A stretch of 64,000 nt of DNA from Xanthomonas sp. DAR 80977 (GCF_041240605.1 NZ_CP162487.1:689001-753000); one strand, 5' to 3'; counted from the stretch's first letter, positions 49,965-59,653 are shown. Made by a program: numbers and translations. The notes: generated from the sequence alone by a model not told the origin.

Positions 49965-50396
49965 ATGTCACAACACGAAGACCAAGCGGCCGCGGCACTG
50001 GATACCGATGCGTTGCTCGCCGCGGCGCACCATCCCGACTACCTGCTGCAGGACCTGGTGGCGATCGCGAACCTGGGCGTGCAGATCGGGCTGACGCTGA
50101 CGGTGGGCGGCAGCACCATCTCCGGCATGCTGATCGGCGGCAAGGAGTTCATGCAGAGGCTGACCGAGTCGATCACCGAGGTGGCGCCCGACGAACTGGT
50201 CGCGCCGCTGCAGGAGCGCTTCCAGCCGTACCGCGACATCTACGAGCAGAGCGAGCTGAAGCCGGCCACCTTCGTGCACCTGGCCGATGCGCGGGTCGTG
50301 GCGACGGGCGGCGAGTTTCCGGTCAACGGTTGCCTGTGGCGGGGACGGATCAGCCAGGTCTCCGGCTTCAGCATCGGCGTGATGTCCAGCGTCTGA
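49965..50396 (+). CDS. GvpU-like small protein
   Basis: 143 residues, good ribosome site (AAGGGAG 10 bp before ATG). The segment DLVAIANLGVQIGLTLTVGGSTISGMLIGGKEFMQ (residues about 27–61) resembles the core of proteins annotated as gas-vesicle accessory protein GvpU. No other gas-vesicle genes are in the window and xanthomonads do not make gas vesicles, so the name only marks sequence family. C-terminal half has a conserved-looking beta-rich part (WRGRISQVSGFSIGVMSS). Function unknown. Confidence 0.6.
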   Translation: MSQHEDQAAAALDTDALLAAAHHPDYLLQDLVAIANLGVQIGLTLTVGGSTISGMLIGGKEFMQRLTESITEVAPDELVAPLQERFQPYRDIYEQSELKPATFVHLADARVVATGGEFPVNGCLWRGRISQVSGFSIGVMSSV

Positions 50397-50418
50397 GGCG
50401 TGCCGGCCGTACCGCATG

Positions 50419-50441
50419 ACCCCGCTTCGGCGGGGTTTTTT
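50419..50441. terminator. Rho-independent terminator
   Basis: ACCCCGC–TTCG–GCGGGGT followed by TTTTT, 22 bp after the GvpU-like stop and 7 bp before the end of the convergent diguanylate cyclase gene. Confidence 0.9.
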
Positions 50442-50447
50442 GCGCGG

Positions 50448-51920
50448 CTACGTGGAAAACCGGTCCCGGCCCGCCTGCTTGGCCCGGTACAGCGCGGCAT
50501 CGGCCATGCCGATCAGGCCCGCGGCCGACCGGTGCTGGTCCTGCGCGCCCACGCTTGCAATGCCGATGCTCACTGTCACCCGGGCGTCGGTCGGGCTGGA
50601 GGCGTGCGGCAGGTCCAGGTCGCGCACCGCCACGCGTACCTGCTGCGCCAGCGTCTGCGCGCCCGCCTGGTCGGTGAAGGGCAGCACGATCGCGAATTCC
50701 TCGCCGCCGTAGCGGGCGGCGACATCGTGCGGCCGCTGTGCGCAGGCCGCCAGCGCCTGTCCCACTTGCCGCAGGCAGGCGTCGCCATTCACGTGTCCGT
50801 AGGTGTCGTTGTAGCGCTTGAAGTGGTCCACATCGATCATCAGCAGCGCGACGCTGGCGTGCACGGCCGCGCTCTGCTGCAGCGCGCTGTGCAGCTTGTA
50901 GTCGAAGCCGCGCCGGTTGTAGAGGCCGGTGAGCGGGTCGTTCCAGGCTTCCGTGCTCAACCTGGTCTCGCTGGCCTGCATGCGCCGCAGCTGCTGGTCC
51001 AGCCACATGCCCAGTCCGATGAACAGCGCGCAGGCGAGGAGGGCGACGCACGAGCGGCGCAGGGCAACCGCCCGCCAGGGCGCGAGCACTTCGTCGGTGG
51101 ACATGCCGATCACCACCCAGAACGGATAGCGCTGGGCATGGGCGAATCCGGAAATCCGCTCCACCCCGTCGATGGGCGATACGGCGGAGATCCAGCCGCG
51201 GCGCAAGCGCAGCATGGTCCGATGGAATGGCGTGCCGGCGATGCTCCCGCCGCTGCCGCCGGCGTCGCCGGGGTAGCGGGAGACGACGATGCCGTCGTCG
51301 TCGACGATGGCGATCGATCCGCCATGGCCGGTGTCGAACATGCGGTGGAAGCGCACGAAGTACGCGAGCGGGATGCCGACCAGCACCACGCCGTCGAAGG
51401 AACCGTCGGGCTTGTTGAGGCGCCGGGTCAGCGGAACGATCCACGCGCCGTCGGCCGGGCTGCGGATCGGGCCGCTCAGCAGCGCCAGGCGGTCGTCGTG
51501 GTGCCGGTGGTGCGCGAAGGAGGCCGGGTCGGAAACGTCGCGGTGCTGCGCGCCTGCCGGGAGCGACGAGTTCACCGCGTGCCCGTGCGCGTCGTAGACG
51601 ACGATGACATGCACCCGGTCGGAGCGGTCGACCTCGTCGCGCAGGGCGTCGTGCAGGGTCTGCGGCGTCAGTTGGCCGCTCTCGACACCGGCGACGACGC
51701 CCGACAGCACCGTCTCGGCGATGGCGAACGAATCGCTGGTGTGCTGGGCGAGGGAGCTGGCCAGGTTCAGCGTGTTGGTCCGTGCGGTCTGCAACGCGGT
51801 GTTCCTGGCGTCGCGCAGCGACGAGTACTCCGACCCGGCCAGCACCGCCCACGCGGCGGTGACGAACAGGTACAGCGCCACGCGCTGGGCCAGGTTTCTG
51901 CGGCGCTTGCCCTTGCTCAT
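50448..51920 (-). CDS. Membrane-bound diguanylate cyclase with periplasmic sensor domain
   Basis: 490 residues. Membrane segment at about 11–30, periplasmic dCache-like sensor domain (about 40–290, with the usual GIPLAYFVRF and WVVIGMSTDEVL pieces), second membrane segment near 297–320, then a GGDEF domain. Its active site is GGEEF (RYGGEEFAIVLPF), and the product-inhibition I-site RxxD is present as RPHD five residues ahead of it, so it should make c-di-GMP and be feedback-controlled. DPLTGLYNRRGFD and DVDHFKRYNDTYGH are as expected. ATG at 51920 precedes a basic N-terminus (MSKGKRRRN). It converges on the shared terminator. Confidence 0.93.
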   Translation of the reverse strand: MSKGKRRRNLAQRVALYLFVTAAWAVLAGSEYSSLRDARNTALQTARTNTLNLASSLAQHTSDSFAIAETVLSGVVAGVESGQLTPQTLHDALRDEVDRSDRVHVIVVYDAHGHAVNSSLPAGAQHRDVSDPASFAHHRHHDDRLALLSGPIRSPADGAWIVPLTRRLNKPDGSFDGVVLVGIPLAYFVRFHRMFDTGHGGSIAIVDDDGIVVSRYPGDAGGSGGSIAGTPFHRTMLRLRRGWISAVSPIDGVERISGFAHAQRYPFWVVIGMSTDEVLAPWRAVALRRSCVALLACALFIGLGMWLDQQLRRMQASETRLSTEAWNDPLTGLYNRRGFDYKLHSALQQSAAVHASVALLMIDVDHFKRYNDTYGHVNGDACLRQVGQALAACAQRPHDVAARYGGEEFAIVLPFTDQAGAQTLAQQVRVAVRDLDLPHASSPTDARVTVSIGIASVGAQDQHRSAAGLIGMADAALYRAKQAGRDRFST

Positions 51921-52601
51921 GCCCGCCGCCTCCGCGCGGCGCGTTTCTCCACTCCCCAGTCGGTTATCGGCGGAGAAGCCCCGCGCTGAACCGCCGGGGA
52001 CGCGCGACGGGCACGCGTGCCGCCACGCGACTGGCCGCCATGGGCGCGTACGTGGTCGGGGCGAACGCCGCCGGCGCCGCGCGGCGTGGTGCTTCGCTTC
52101 CCGCTGCGGCTTGGGGGCGGCGTCTGGGGCAATGGAGGCCGTTACCACCGGATATCAACGTAAATGATTCATGTGCACGCACTTCCCGAAGATCCGATGG
52201 GCACCGCCAACATCGACGACGCGCGGCATGGCCAACTGCACCGCGCCTGCACGATGACCAACTGCTCGATCGATGCGCAGGTCAGCTTCTGGATCGGGAT
52301 CGGGATCGGCATGGTGTGCGAGCCAAGCGCTTCCGGCGCGCATACCGGCCACGATCGCCGAGGTGCACATCAACGCTGCCGAGTTGCGCATCACCGCTTC
52401 GCCGCGCGTTGCCGACGCCATCACGGCGGCGGCCGCGGTGCTCGAAGGGATGGCTGCGTAGCGAGCGCGAGGACATGTCGCGAGCGGCGCGAGAGCGCAG
52501 CGCGTCGTCGCGCGTTGGACGTGGCGTTGGGCCACAGAGGAGGCCATGACTGTTGCGCAGCAACATGCAACGCCGAAACGAGCGTGTTACATCTAAGCGC
52601 G

Positions 52602-52615
52602 TTGGATCGATCCAA
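52602..52615. promoter_or_regulatory. Probable LacI-type operator, site C (perfect palindrome)
   Basis: TTGGATCGATCCAA is a perfect 14-bp palindrome with central CG, 250 bp upstream of GH92-2. It follows TTACATC (52587–52593), a possible -10, by 8 bp. Confidence 0.6.
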
Positions 52616-52751
52616 AGCCGTCGATGCATTGCATCCTGGGGAAGACGGCGAGTGGGGGATCGCGTGCCACGCGTCTGCTGATGGTCGCTGACGGATCCGC
52701 ATGCACATGCGGCCGCGGCGATGCGTCGGCGCCGATGTTGCTCGCGGTCCA

Positions 52752-52765
52752 TCGGGTCGATCCGG
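52752..52765. promoter_or_regulatory. Weaker LacI-type site, site C2
   Basis: TCGGGTCGATCCGG, same GGnTCGATCC core as site C and central CG but with altered ends. Could be an auxiliary operator 150 bp downstream of site C, or chance in GC-rich DNA. Confidence 0.3.
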
Positions 52766-52865
52766 TCCACGTTGCGCTTTTGCATCGCGCGCCGTTGCCG
52801 CTGCCGTTACGCGCAGACATGCGCGCCGCGGAGTGCCACCGACCGCCACTTCCTGGGAGCCTGCC

Positions 52866-55800
52866 ATGACGTTCCGCCCGCCCTTCGCGCACCTGCCTGA
52901 TGCTTCGCGCCGGTGGCTGGCGTCCGTCGTTGCGGCGGCGTTGCTGCTGGCAGGCACCGGCGCGGCGTGCGCGGACGACAGCGGCTTCGCTTCATCGTTC
53001 GAGCGCGGCGAACCCGCGCCTGCGCCGGCCGCGCAGCCTGGCCAGCAGGGCGTGCAGGTCGCTGTCGGCAACGGCCCCGCGCATCCCTACGCGGCCAAGG
53101 CCGGCATGGGCTACACCGGGTTGCACGCGTTGCGCTATCGCGCCGCTGCGGCCGGGCGCGCGTCGCTGTTTGCGGTCGATGTGGCGGTGGAGCCGGACAC
53201 GGTGCTGTCGTGGATGGTGCTGCCGGAGATCGTGGACGGCGACACGGTGGCCTCGACCGGTGTGGCGGTGGATCTGCTGTTCGACGATGGGCGCCGGTTG
53301 TCGGAGCTGGGCGTGGAGGATCAGCACGGTGCGCTGGTCAGCGCACAGGGGCAGGCGGCGTCGCAAACGCTGTATCCGCAGCAGTGGGCGCTCAAGCAGG
53401 TGCGGCTGGGTGAGGTGGCGGCCCTGCGCGGCAGGCGCATCCGCGCCATCGAGTTGCAGGTGCAGCCTGGCGCCGGCAAGCTGGCATCGGGCTGGATCGA
53501 CGATGTCGCGCTGCGCCGCGAGGCAGCGCCGCAGGCGGCGCGACGGCCGAGCGACGAGGTGGTGACCACGCGCGGCACGCAGTCGAACGGCACGTTCTCG
53601 CGCGGCAACAACCTTCCCGCCACGGCGATGCCGCATGGCTTCAATTTCTGGGTGCCGGCGACCGATGCCGGTTCGCTCGGCTGGCTGTACCGCTGGAACG
53701 AGCAGAACGGGGACGACAACCGGCCGCGTCTGCAGGCGCTGTCGATCAGCCACGAGCCCAGTCCGTGGATGGGCGATCGGCAGACCTTCCAGGTGATGCC
53801 CTCGTCCACGCGCGGGGTGCCGGAGGCGGACCGCGGCAAGCGCGCGCTGGCGTTCGGCCACGACCACGAAGAGGCGCGCCCGCATCTGTACCGGGTGGAC
53901 TTCGACAACGGCATCCGTGCCGAACTGGCGCCGAGCGAGCGGGCGGCGATCTTCCGTTTCCGCTTTCCGCGCGGCGGCGACGCCAATCTGCTGTTCGACA
54001 ACGTCGATGCGCGCGGCGGCCTGACCCTGGACGCGGCGACGCAGACGCTGCGCGGCTATTCCGACACGCGCAGCGGCCTGTCCAACGGCGCCACGCGCCT
54101 GTTCGTGTATGCGCGCTTCGACCGTCCGTGGATCGCCAGCGGCAAGATCGCCACGGGACGGCCCACCGGCTATGTGAAGTTCGCGCCGGGCGCCGACCGC
54201 GAGGTGGTGATGCGCATCGCCACCTCGCTGATCTCGGTGGAGCAGGCGCAGCGCAATCTGCAGCAGGAGATCGGCGACGCCGGGTTCGACGTGGTGCGGG
54301 CGCGCGCGCAGGACGCGTGGGAGGCGGTGCTGGGACGGGTGCAGGTGCAAGGCGCCAGCCACGATCAGCGGGTCACGCTGTACTCCAATCTGTACCGGCT
54401 GTTCCTCTATCCGAACATCGCCCACGAGAACGTCGGCGATGCGGCGCATCCGGATTGGCGGCATGCCGACCAGAACACGTGGTCCAAGGACAGCGCCGGC
54501 GGCGACGCCGAGCGCAGCTCCGCGCCGGTGGCGCCGGGCAAGGTCTACGTCAACAACGGCTTCTGGGACACCTTCCGCACCAGTTGGCCGGCCTATGCGC
54601 TGTTCGCGCCGGAGCAGGCCGGGGCGATGATCGATGGCTTCCTGCAGCAGTACCGCGATGGCGGCTGGGTGGCGCGCTGGTCCTCGCCGGGGTATGCGGA
54701 CCTGATGGTCGGCACCAGTTCCGACGTGGCCTTCGCCGACGCCTGGCTGAAGGGCGTGCGCGGTTTCGACGCGCACGAGGCCTATGCCGCGGCGCTGCGC
54801 AATGCCACGGTGGTGCCGCCGGTGGCGAACGTCGGCCGCAAGGGGCTGGCCCGGTCGATGTACCGCGGCTACGCCGCCAACGACGTGCACGAAGGGCTGT
54901 CGTGGACGCTGGAGAGCGCGCTCAACGATTTCGGGCTGGCGCAGATGGCGCAGGCGCTGGCGGCGGAAGACACGGATCCGCAGCGCGCACAGCGCTATCG
55001 CGAGGAGGCCGAGTATTTCCAGGCGCGCGCCACCGACTACGTGTCCCTGTTCGATCCCGCCACCGGCTTCTTCCGCGGGCGCACGCCCAGCGGCCAGTGG
55101 GGCGTGCCGGCGTCCGGGTTCGATCCGCGCGTGTGGGGCGGCGACTACACCGAGGCCAATGCCTGGACCTTCGCCTTCACCACGCCGCACGACGCCGCCG
55201 GCCTGGCCGGGCTGCTGGGCGGCGAAGACGCGTTGGCGACGCGGCTGGACGCCTTCTTCGCCACGCCAGAGACGGCGGACCCGCAGTTCGCCGGCAGCTA
55301 CGGCGGCGTCATCCACGAGATGACCGAAGCGCGCGACGTGCGCATGGGCATGTACGCGCACAGCAACCAGCCCTCGCACCACATTCCGTGGATGTACGTG
55401 GCGGCGGGGCAGCCGTGGAAGACGCAGCGCCTCACCCGCGAGGTGCTGCGCCGGCTGTACCTGGGCAGCGAGATCGGCCAAGGCTATCCTGGCGACGAGG
55501 ACAACGGCGAGATGTCGGCGTGGTATCTGTTCGCCATGCTCGGGTTGTATCCGCTGCGCATGGGCGCGCCGGAGTACGTGATCGGCTCGCCGGCGTTTCC
55601 GCGGGCCGAGGTCGCGCTGGGCGCAGGCCGCAAGCTGGTGGTGATCGCGCGCAACAACAGTGCGCGCAACGTGTACGTGCAGTCGCTCACGCTCAACGGC
55701 AAGCCGTGGGACAAGGCCTGGCTGCGCCATCGGGACATCGCCGGCGGCGGCACGCTGGAGTTCGTCATGGGCGACACCCCGTCGCGCTGGGGCAGCGGCG

Positions 55801-56258
55801 CCGCTGCGCTGCCGCCGTCGCTGACGCCGCCGGGCAGCGCGCCGCGCAGCCTGCAGGACGTGGCGTCGCAGGCGGTGGCAGTGTCGGTGAATGGACAAGC
55901 CAAGGCCGCCGCATTGATCGACGACGACGCGACGACGGCGCTGTCGCTGCCGGCCGGCGCCAGCGTCGACCTGCGCTTGGCGACACCGACGCGCGCCACG
56001 CACTACACGCTGACCAACGCCGACAGCGCATTGTCCGGCCTGGCCTGGACGCTGGAAGGGCGCAACGGCGACGGCGTCTGGACCATGCTGGACCAGCGGC
56101 GCGCGCAGGCGTTCGCCTGGGCGCGGCAATTGCGGCCGTTCCGCATCGCCCGACCCGGCGCCTACGCTGCGTATCGCTTGCGCTTGGAGGCGGGCGAGGG
56201 CGTGGCGCTGGCCGAGATCGAACTGTTGCAGCCGGTGGCCCGGCAGGCCGCGCCATGA
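52866..56258 (+). CDS. Secreted GH92 glycosidase with Gln at the catalytic acid (GH92-2)
   Basis: 1130 residues. Signal peptide ending near ACADD (residue 37). Residues ~40–230 are an extra beta-rich N-terminal module; the GH92 catalytic region spans ~240–970; a C-terminal module (~985–1125, with VDLRLATPTRATHYTLTNAD) looks like an F5/8 type C carbohydrate-binding domain. The acid motif reads HSNQPSHHIPWMYVAAGQPW, with Gln835 in place of the Glu found in GH92-1 (Glu635); the base region GDEDNGEMSAWYLF keeps Asp877 and Asp879. In characterised GH92 that split mannose-1-phospho-6-mannose, the acid Glu is also Gln, so this enzyme may act on phosphomannan. Start at 52866 gives the signal peptide. 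Confidence 0.9.
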   Translation: MTFRPPFAHLPDASRRWLASVVAAALLLAGTGAACADDSGFASSFERGEPAPAPAAQPGQQGVQVAVGNGPAHPYAAKAGMGYTGLHALRYRAAAAGRASLFAVDVAVEPDTVLSWMVLPEIVDGDTVASTGVAVDLLFDDGRRLSELGVEDQHGALVSAQGQAASQTLYPQQWALKQVRLGEVAALRGRRIRAIELQVQPGAGKLASGWIDDVALRREAAPQAARRPSDEVVTTRGTQSNGTFSRGNNLPATAMPHGFNFWVPATDAGSLGWLYRWNEQNGDDNRPRLQALSISHEPSPWMGDRQTFQVMPSSTRGVPEADRGKRALAFGHDHEEARPHLYRVDFDNGIRAELAPSERAAIFRFRFPRGGDANLLFDNVDARGGLTLDAATQTLRGYSDTRSGLSNGATRLFVYARFDRPWIASGKIATGRPTGYVKFAPGADREVVMRIATSLISVEQAQRNLQQEIGDAGFDVVRARAQDAWEAVLGRVQVQGASHDQRVTLYSNLYRLFLYPNIAHENVGDAAHPDWRHADQNTWSKDSAGGDAERSSAPVAPGKVYVNNGFWDTFRTSWPAYALFAPEQAGAMIDGFLQQYRDGGWVARWSSPGYADLMVGTSSDVAFADAWLKGVRGFDAHEAYAAALRNATVVPPVANVGRKGLARSMYRGYAANDVHEGLSWTLESALNDFGLAQMAQALAAEDTDPQRAQRYREEAEYFQARATDYVSLFDPATGFFRGRTPSGQWGVPASGFDPRVWGGDYTEANAWTFAFTTPHDAAGLAGLLGGEDALATRLDAFFATPETADPQFAGSYGGVIHEMTEARDVRMGMYAHSNQPSHHIPWMYVAAGQPWKTQRLTREVLRRLYLGSEIGQGYPGDEDNGEMSAWYLFAMLGLYPLRMGAPEYVIGSPAFPRAEVALGAGRKLVVIARNNSARNVYVQSLTLNGKPWDKAWLRHRDIAGGGTLEFVMGDTPSRWGSGAAALPPSLTPPGSAPRSLQDVASQAVAVSVNGQAKAAALIDDDATTALSLPAGASVDLRLATPTRATHYTLTNADSALSGLAWTLEGRNGDGVWTMLDQRRAQAFAWARQLRPFRIARPGAYAAYRLRLEAGEGVALAEIELLQPVARQAAP

Positions 56259-56379
56259 AGCGGCGACAGCGCAGCGCGTGCGACGTCCGTCGCCCGCTGC
56301 AGGAGAACGCAATCCGCTAGACCGGTGGCGCGATAGCGGGCTCGCCGGAAAGTGCCGAGGTAGCTGGTTTTTCACGTGA

Positions 56380-56393
56380 TTGGGACGATCCAA
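56380..56393. promoter_or_regulatory. Probable LacI-type operator, site D
   Basis: TTGGGACGATCCAA, near-perfect palindrome with central CG, 158 bp before the TonB receptor start, in an otherwise gene-free 293-bp gap. Confidence 0.5.
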
Positions 56394-56551
56394 TCCGGTT
56401 TGTGCAGGACAGGAGGAAAGAAACGCAAGGCCGGCTCGCCGCAGTGACGCCGGATGTTTTCCTGCCGCGACGCGCACACGTTCCGTTCGGTCTTTGGATC
56501 GATTGAAACCCGTCGCCGCAGCCGATCAATCTTTGGGAGAGGATGATTGAA

Positions 56552-59500
56552 ATGAACCGCATGCCACATGTACGCCACCGCAGCACCTTGTCTGTGGGGA
56601 TCGCCATCGCCTTGTGCGCGAGCGCCGCCTCCACCACCGCCTTCGCTCAGCAGGCCGACAGCACGCCAGCGCCCTCGGGCCAGGCCGAACTGCAGGCCAA
56701 GGACCTGGACGCGGTGACGGTCACCGGCTACCGCTACGCGATCGAGAAGAGCCTGGACCAGAAGCGCAACGCCAATGCCGTGGTGGACGTGATCACCGCC
56801 GAGGACGTCGGCAAGTTCCCCGACAAGAACGTGGCCGATGCGCTGCAGCGCGTGCCGGGCGTGGTGATCAGCCGCGACGGCGGCGAGGGCAAGAACGTCA
56901 GCGTGCGCGGCCTGTCCTCGGAGCTGGTGCTGACCGAGTTGAACGGCAACTACATCGCCACTGCCGAGTCCAACGGCGACCCCACGCGTTCGTTCAACTA
57001 CACGCTGCTGCCGGCCAACCTGCTGGGCAGCGCGGAACTGTACAAGACGCCGGAAGCGCGCCTGGACGAAGGCGGCATCGGCGGCACGGTGATCCTGCAC
57101 ACGCGGCGCCCGCTGGAACTGGAGCCCAATTCCGGCTTCGTCTCGGTCGAGGGCACCTGGGCCGATACCAGCAAGAAGACCGATGGCCAGTTCTCCGGTT
57201 CGTACTCCTGGCACGACAAGGACAACCGCTTCGGCGTGTTCGTCGGTTATACGCAGCAGAAGCGCACGGCGCGTACCCTGGACGCCAGCACCGAGAGCTG
57301 GCAGTGGTACGGCCGCGACGAAGTCGGCCCGGCCGTGGACGTGAACGGCAATCCGTCGGCGTTCAACTCCAACTGGTGGGGCGGCACCGGCTTCTGGGAC
57401 CAGAACGGCAATTACCGCACAGGCTTCATGATGCCGACCGCGGTCAGCCTGGACGTCAAGCAGGAGGAGCGCGAGCGCAAGGGCGGCCAGCTGACCTTCC
57501 AGTTCAAGCCGACCGACGACCTGACCCTGACCGCGAACTACTTCCGCTTCGATCTCTCGCAGAACTCGCAGACCAACACCGTCAAGATTCCCGAGTGGAA
57601 CATCGCGCGCTACTACGGCGACGGCAACTGGCGCGGCGGTCGCCTGCTCGACGGGCTGCACTTCGATCCCAGCGGCACCATCGTCACCGGCGCCGACTAC
57701 AGCCTGCATCCGGGCAAGGCGTACTACTGCAGCGAGGCCCAGGCCGCGGCGGCCGGCCTGCCGCCGGGCGGCTGGGGCTCGGACGATTGCACCGTACCCA
57801 CGCCGCAGATCACGGGCAGCTACAACATCGAAAAATCGTTGTCGCAGACGGTGGACCTGGGCGGCGAGTGGCGTGGCGAGACCGTGGACGTGTCCTTCAA
57901 GGCCGGCCGCACCTGGGCCAAGGGTGGGCCGGAGCTGCAGTTCTCGCTGCCGATCAAGCCGCGCCTGCAGAACCCCGACGGCAGCTGGACCAACGGCAAC
58001 TTCGCCAGCGCCTGGGACCTGACCGGCACCCCGACCATGACGTTCTCGCCGGAACTGATGCAGAACCTGCGCGACGGCATCCTGCAGGTGGATCTGGGTT
58101 CGACCGGCTCGTCCTGGACCCGCAACACGAATCAGCAGAAGTACGCGCAGATCGACACCACCTGGCATATCGACGGCGAGGTCTTCGATTCGCTGCAGTT
58201 CGGGCTCAAGCGTCGCGACGGCGGCATCCACCGCAACACCGGCAACAACTACTGGGTGTGTCCGGGCACCGACCCGGGCGACTACGACAACCGCTACTGG
58301 AACGGGCGCTGCAACGCCATCGCCACGCAGTTCTCGCCGGACCTGCTGTATGCGATGGACAACTTCCCCGGCGGGGTGAAGGCCAGTGCGTTTCCGGCGA
58401 TCAACTTCCCGGGCTACATCGGCTACTTGAACAACACCTACGGCGCGATGCAGACCCGCAGCGAAGACAACTTCGTCTACAACGTCGACGAGAAGATCTA
58501 TTCCACCTACCTGCAACTCAACTTCCACACCGAGCGCCTGCGCGGCAACGTGGGCGTGCGGGTGGCGCGCACCGGCCAGCACGCCGATTCCACCGACAAG
58601 GTGACCGCCTACAACGACTACTTCTTCGACGGCGCCGACGGCAATCCGCTGGCCTGCCAGCAGGGCGCCGCCATGCCCACCGGCGCCCCGGCCGACACCT
58701 ACTGCGGCACCGAAGGCTACTGGCGGTTGTCGGACAGCGAGCAACGCAACGAGTCGTTCGTCATCAGCGGCCTGGACCGCAACTACACCGACGTGCTGCC
58801 GAGCTTCAACCTGGCCTACGACCTGACCGAGAACCTGCTGTTGCGCGCGGCGGCGTCGAAGGTGATCGCACGCCCCAGCTACACCGACATCGCCGCCCCC
58901 GGCAGCCTGGAGTACTACAGCCCCGAGTACGTGGCCGACCGGCGCCTGACCGGCGGTGCCAGCGAGCAGGGCTGGTACGGCTCGGGCAGCAACAAGAACC
59001 TGGAGCCCTACAAGGCCACCCAGTTCGACCTGGGGCTGGAGTGGTACTTCCAGCCGGGCTCGGTGGCGGGCGTGGGGCTGTTCCGCAAGAACGTGGAGAA
59101 CTTCGCCGTCGGCGTGATCAGCGACGTGAGCATGATGGTCGACGGGCAGATGGTCACCGTGCAGAACTACAGCACCCAGGCCGGCGGCCAGGATGCGGTC
59201 TCGCAGGGCGTGGAGCTGTACGCGCAGCACACGCTGGCATCCGGCCTCGGGGTGCAGTTCAACTACACCTACAACGATGCCAGCAAGGCGGCGGTGCGGC
59301 TGGAGGACGGGACCGAGGTCGGCAAGACCTCCATGCCCGGCAGCGCCAAGAACCAGACCAACCTCACCGTGTTCTACGAGACCGACCGCCTGCTGCTGCG
59401 CGCCTCGTACAACCGTCGCGGCGAACTGGTGCAGGGCCTGGTCAACGGGCTGAACATCTACGAGGAACCGTACTACCAGATCGATCTGAACGCGGCCTAC

Positions 59501-59653
59501 AACATCACGCCGGCGCTCAGCCTCTCCGCGTCGGTGCTGAACCTGACCAAGCAGGAGACGCGCCAGCACCTGGGCGATGACACCCGCGATCGTTTCTATA
59601 CCGGCGGCTACGCCGGCCGGCTGGCGTATCTGGGGCTGACCTACAAGTTCTAG
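56552..59653 (+). CDS. TonB-dependent outer-membrane receptor, probable mannoside transporter
   Basis: 1033 residues. Signal peptide (cleavage near AFAQQ, about residue 33). Plug domain from about 55: SLDQKRNANAVVDVITAEDVGKFPDKNVADALQRVPGV (residues ~68–105) and ISRDGGEGKNVSVRGL, then a 22-strand barrel with typical aromatic-rich strands and a C-terminal YLGLTYKF (terminal Phe). No FecA-type signalling extension. Two ATGs are close: 56543 directly after GGGAGAGG and 56552 nine bases after it; the second has the better spacing. Flanked by two GH92 genes, so the transported ligand is likely a mannose-containing oligosaccharide. The TonB box is not clearly readable. Confidence 0.93.
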   Translation: MNRMPHVRHRSTLSVGIAIALCASAASTTAFAQQADSTPAPSGQAELQAKDLDAVTVTGYRYAIEKSLDQKRNANAVVDVITAEDVGKFPDKNVADALQRVPGVVISRDGGEGKNVSVRGLSSELVLTELNGNYIATAESNGDPTRSFNYTLLPANLLGSAELYKTPEARLDEGGIGGTVILHTRRPLELEPNSGFVSVEGTWADTSKKTDGQFSGSYSWHDKDNRFGVFVGYTQQKRTARTLDASTESWQWYGRDEVGPAVDVNGNPSAFNSNWWGGTGFWDQNGNYRTGFMMPTAVSLDVKQEERERKGGQLTFQFKPTDDLTLTANYFRFDLSQNSQTNTVKIPEWNIARYYGDGNWRGGRLLDGLHFDPSGTIVTGADYSLHPGKAYYCSEAQAAAAGLPPGGWGSDDCTVPTPQITGSYNIEKSLSQTVDLGGEWRGETVDVSFKAGRTWAKGGPELQFSLPIKPRLQNPDGSWTNGNFASAWDLTGTPTMTFSPELMQNLRDGILQVDLGSTGSSWTRNTNQQKYAQIDTTWHIDGEVFDSLQFGLKRRDGGIHRNTGNNYWVCPGTDPGDYDNRYWNGRCNAIATQFSPDLLYAMDNFPGGVKASAFPAINFPGYIGYLNNTYGAMQTRSEDNFVYNVDEKIYSTYLQLNFHTERLRGNVGVRVARTGQHADSTDKVTAYNDYFFDGADGNPLACQQGAAMPTGAPADTYCGTEGYWRLSDSEQRNESFVISGLDRNYTDVLPSFNLAYDLTENLLLRAAASKVIARPSYTDIAAPGSLEYYSPEYVADRRLTGGASEQGWYGSGSNKNLEPYKATQFDLGLEWYFQPGSVAGVGLFRKNVENFAVGVISDVSMMVDGQMVTVQNYSTQAGGQDAVSQGVELYAQHTLASGLGVQFNYTYNDASKAAVRLEDGTEVGKTSMPGSAKNQTNLTVFYETDRLLLRASYNRRGELVQGLVNGLNIYEEPYYQIDLNAAYNITPALSLSASVLNLTKQETRQHLGDDTRDRFYTGGYAGRLAYLGLTYKF

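Larger units (their letters stand above)
44340..50396. mobile_element. tRNA-adjacent accessory (defence/toxin) island
   Basis: From the tRNA to about 50.4 kb the gene content changes to short accessory genes: unknown gene, DUF1828-like gene, orphan Phd antitoxin, retron, SymE-like, HipB-like and GvpU-like. The stretch 46.2–48.2 kb is visibly AT-richer than flanking genes. No integrase, transposase or second copy of the tRNA 3' end was found in the window, so boundaries are inferred from content, not from att sites. Confidence 0.5.
51921..52865. other. Long non-coding region before GH92-2
   Basis: 945 bp without a gene I can support. It must carry the diguanylate cyclase promoter (minus) and that of GH92-2 (plus). 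Frames at 52164–52461 keep some alpha-helical Ala-rich character (for example IPATIAEVHINAAELRITAS) in more than one frame, which could be a decayed gene, but I cannot assign it. Two LacI-type operator candidates lie at 52602–52615 and 52752–52765. Confidence 0.5.
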
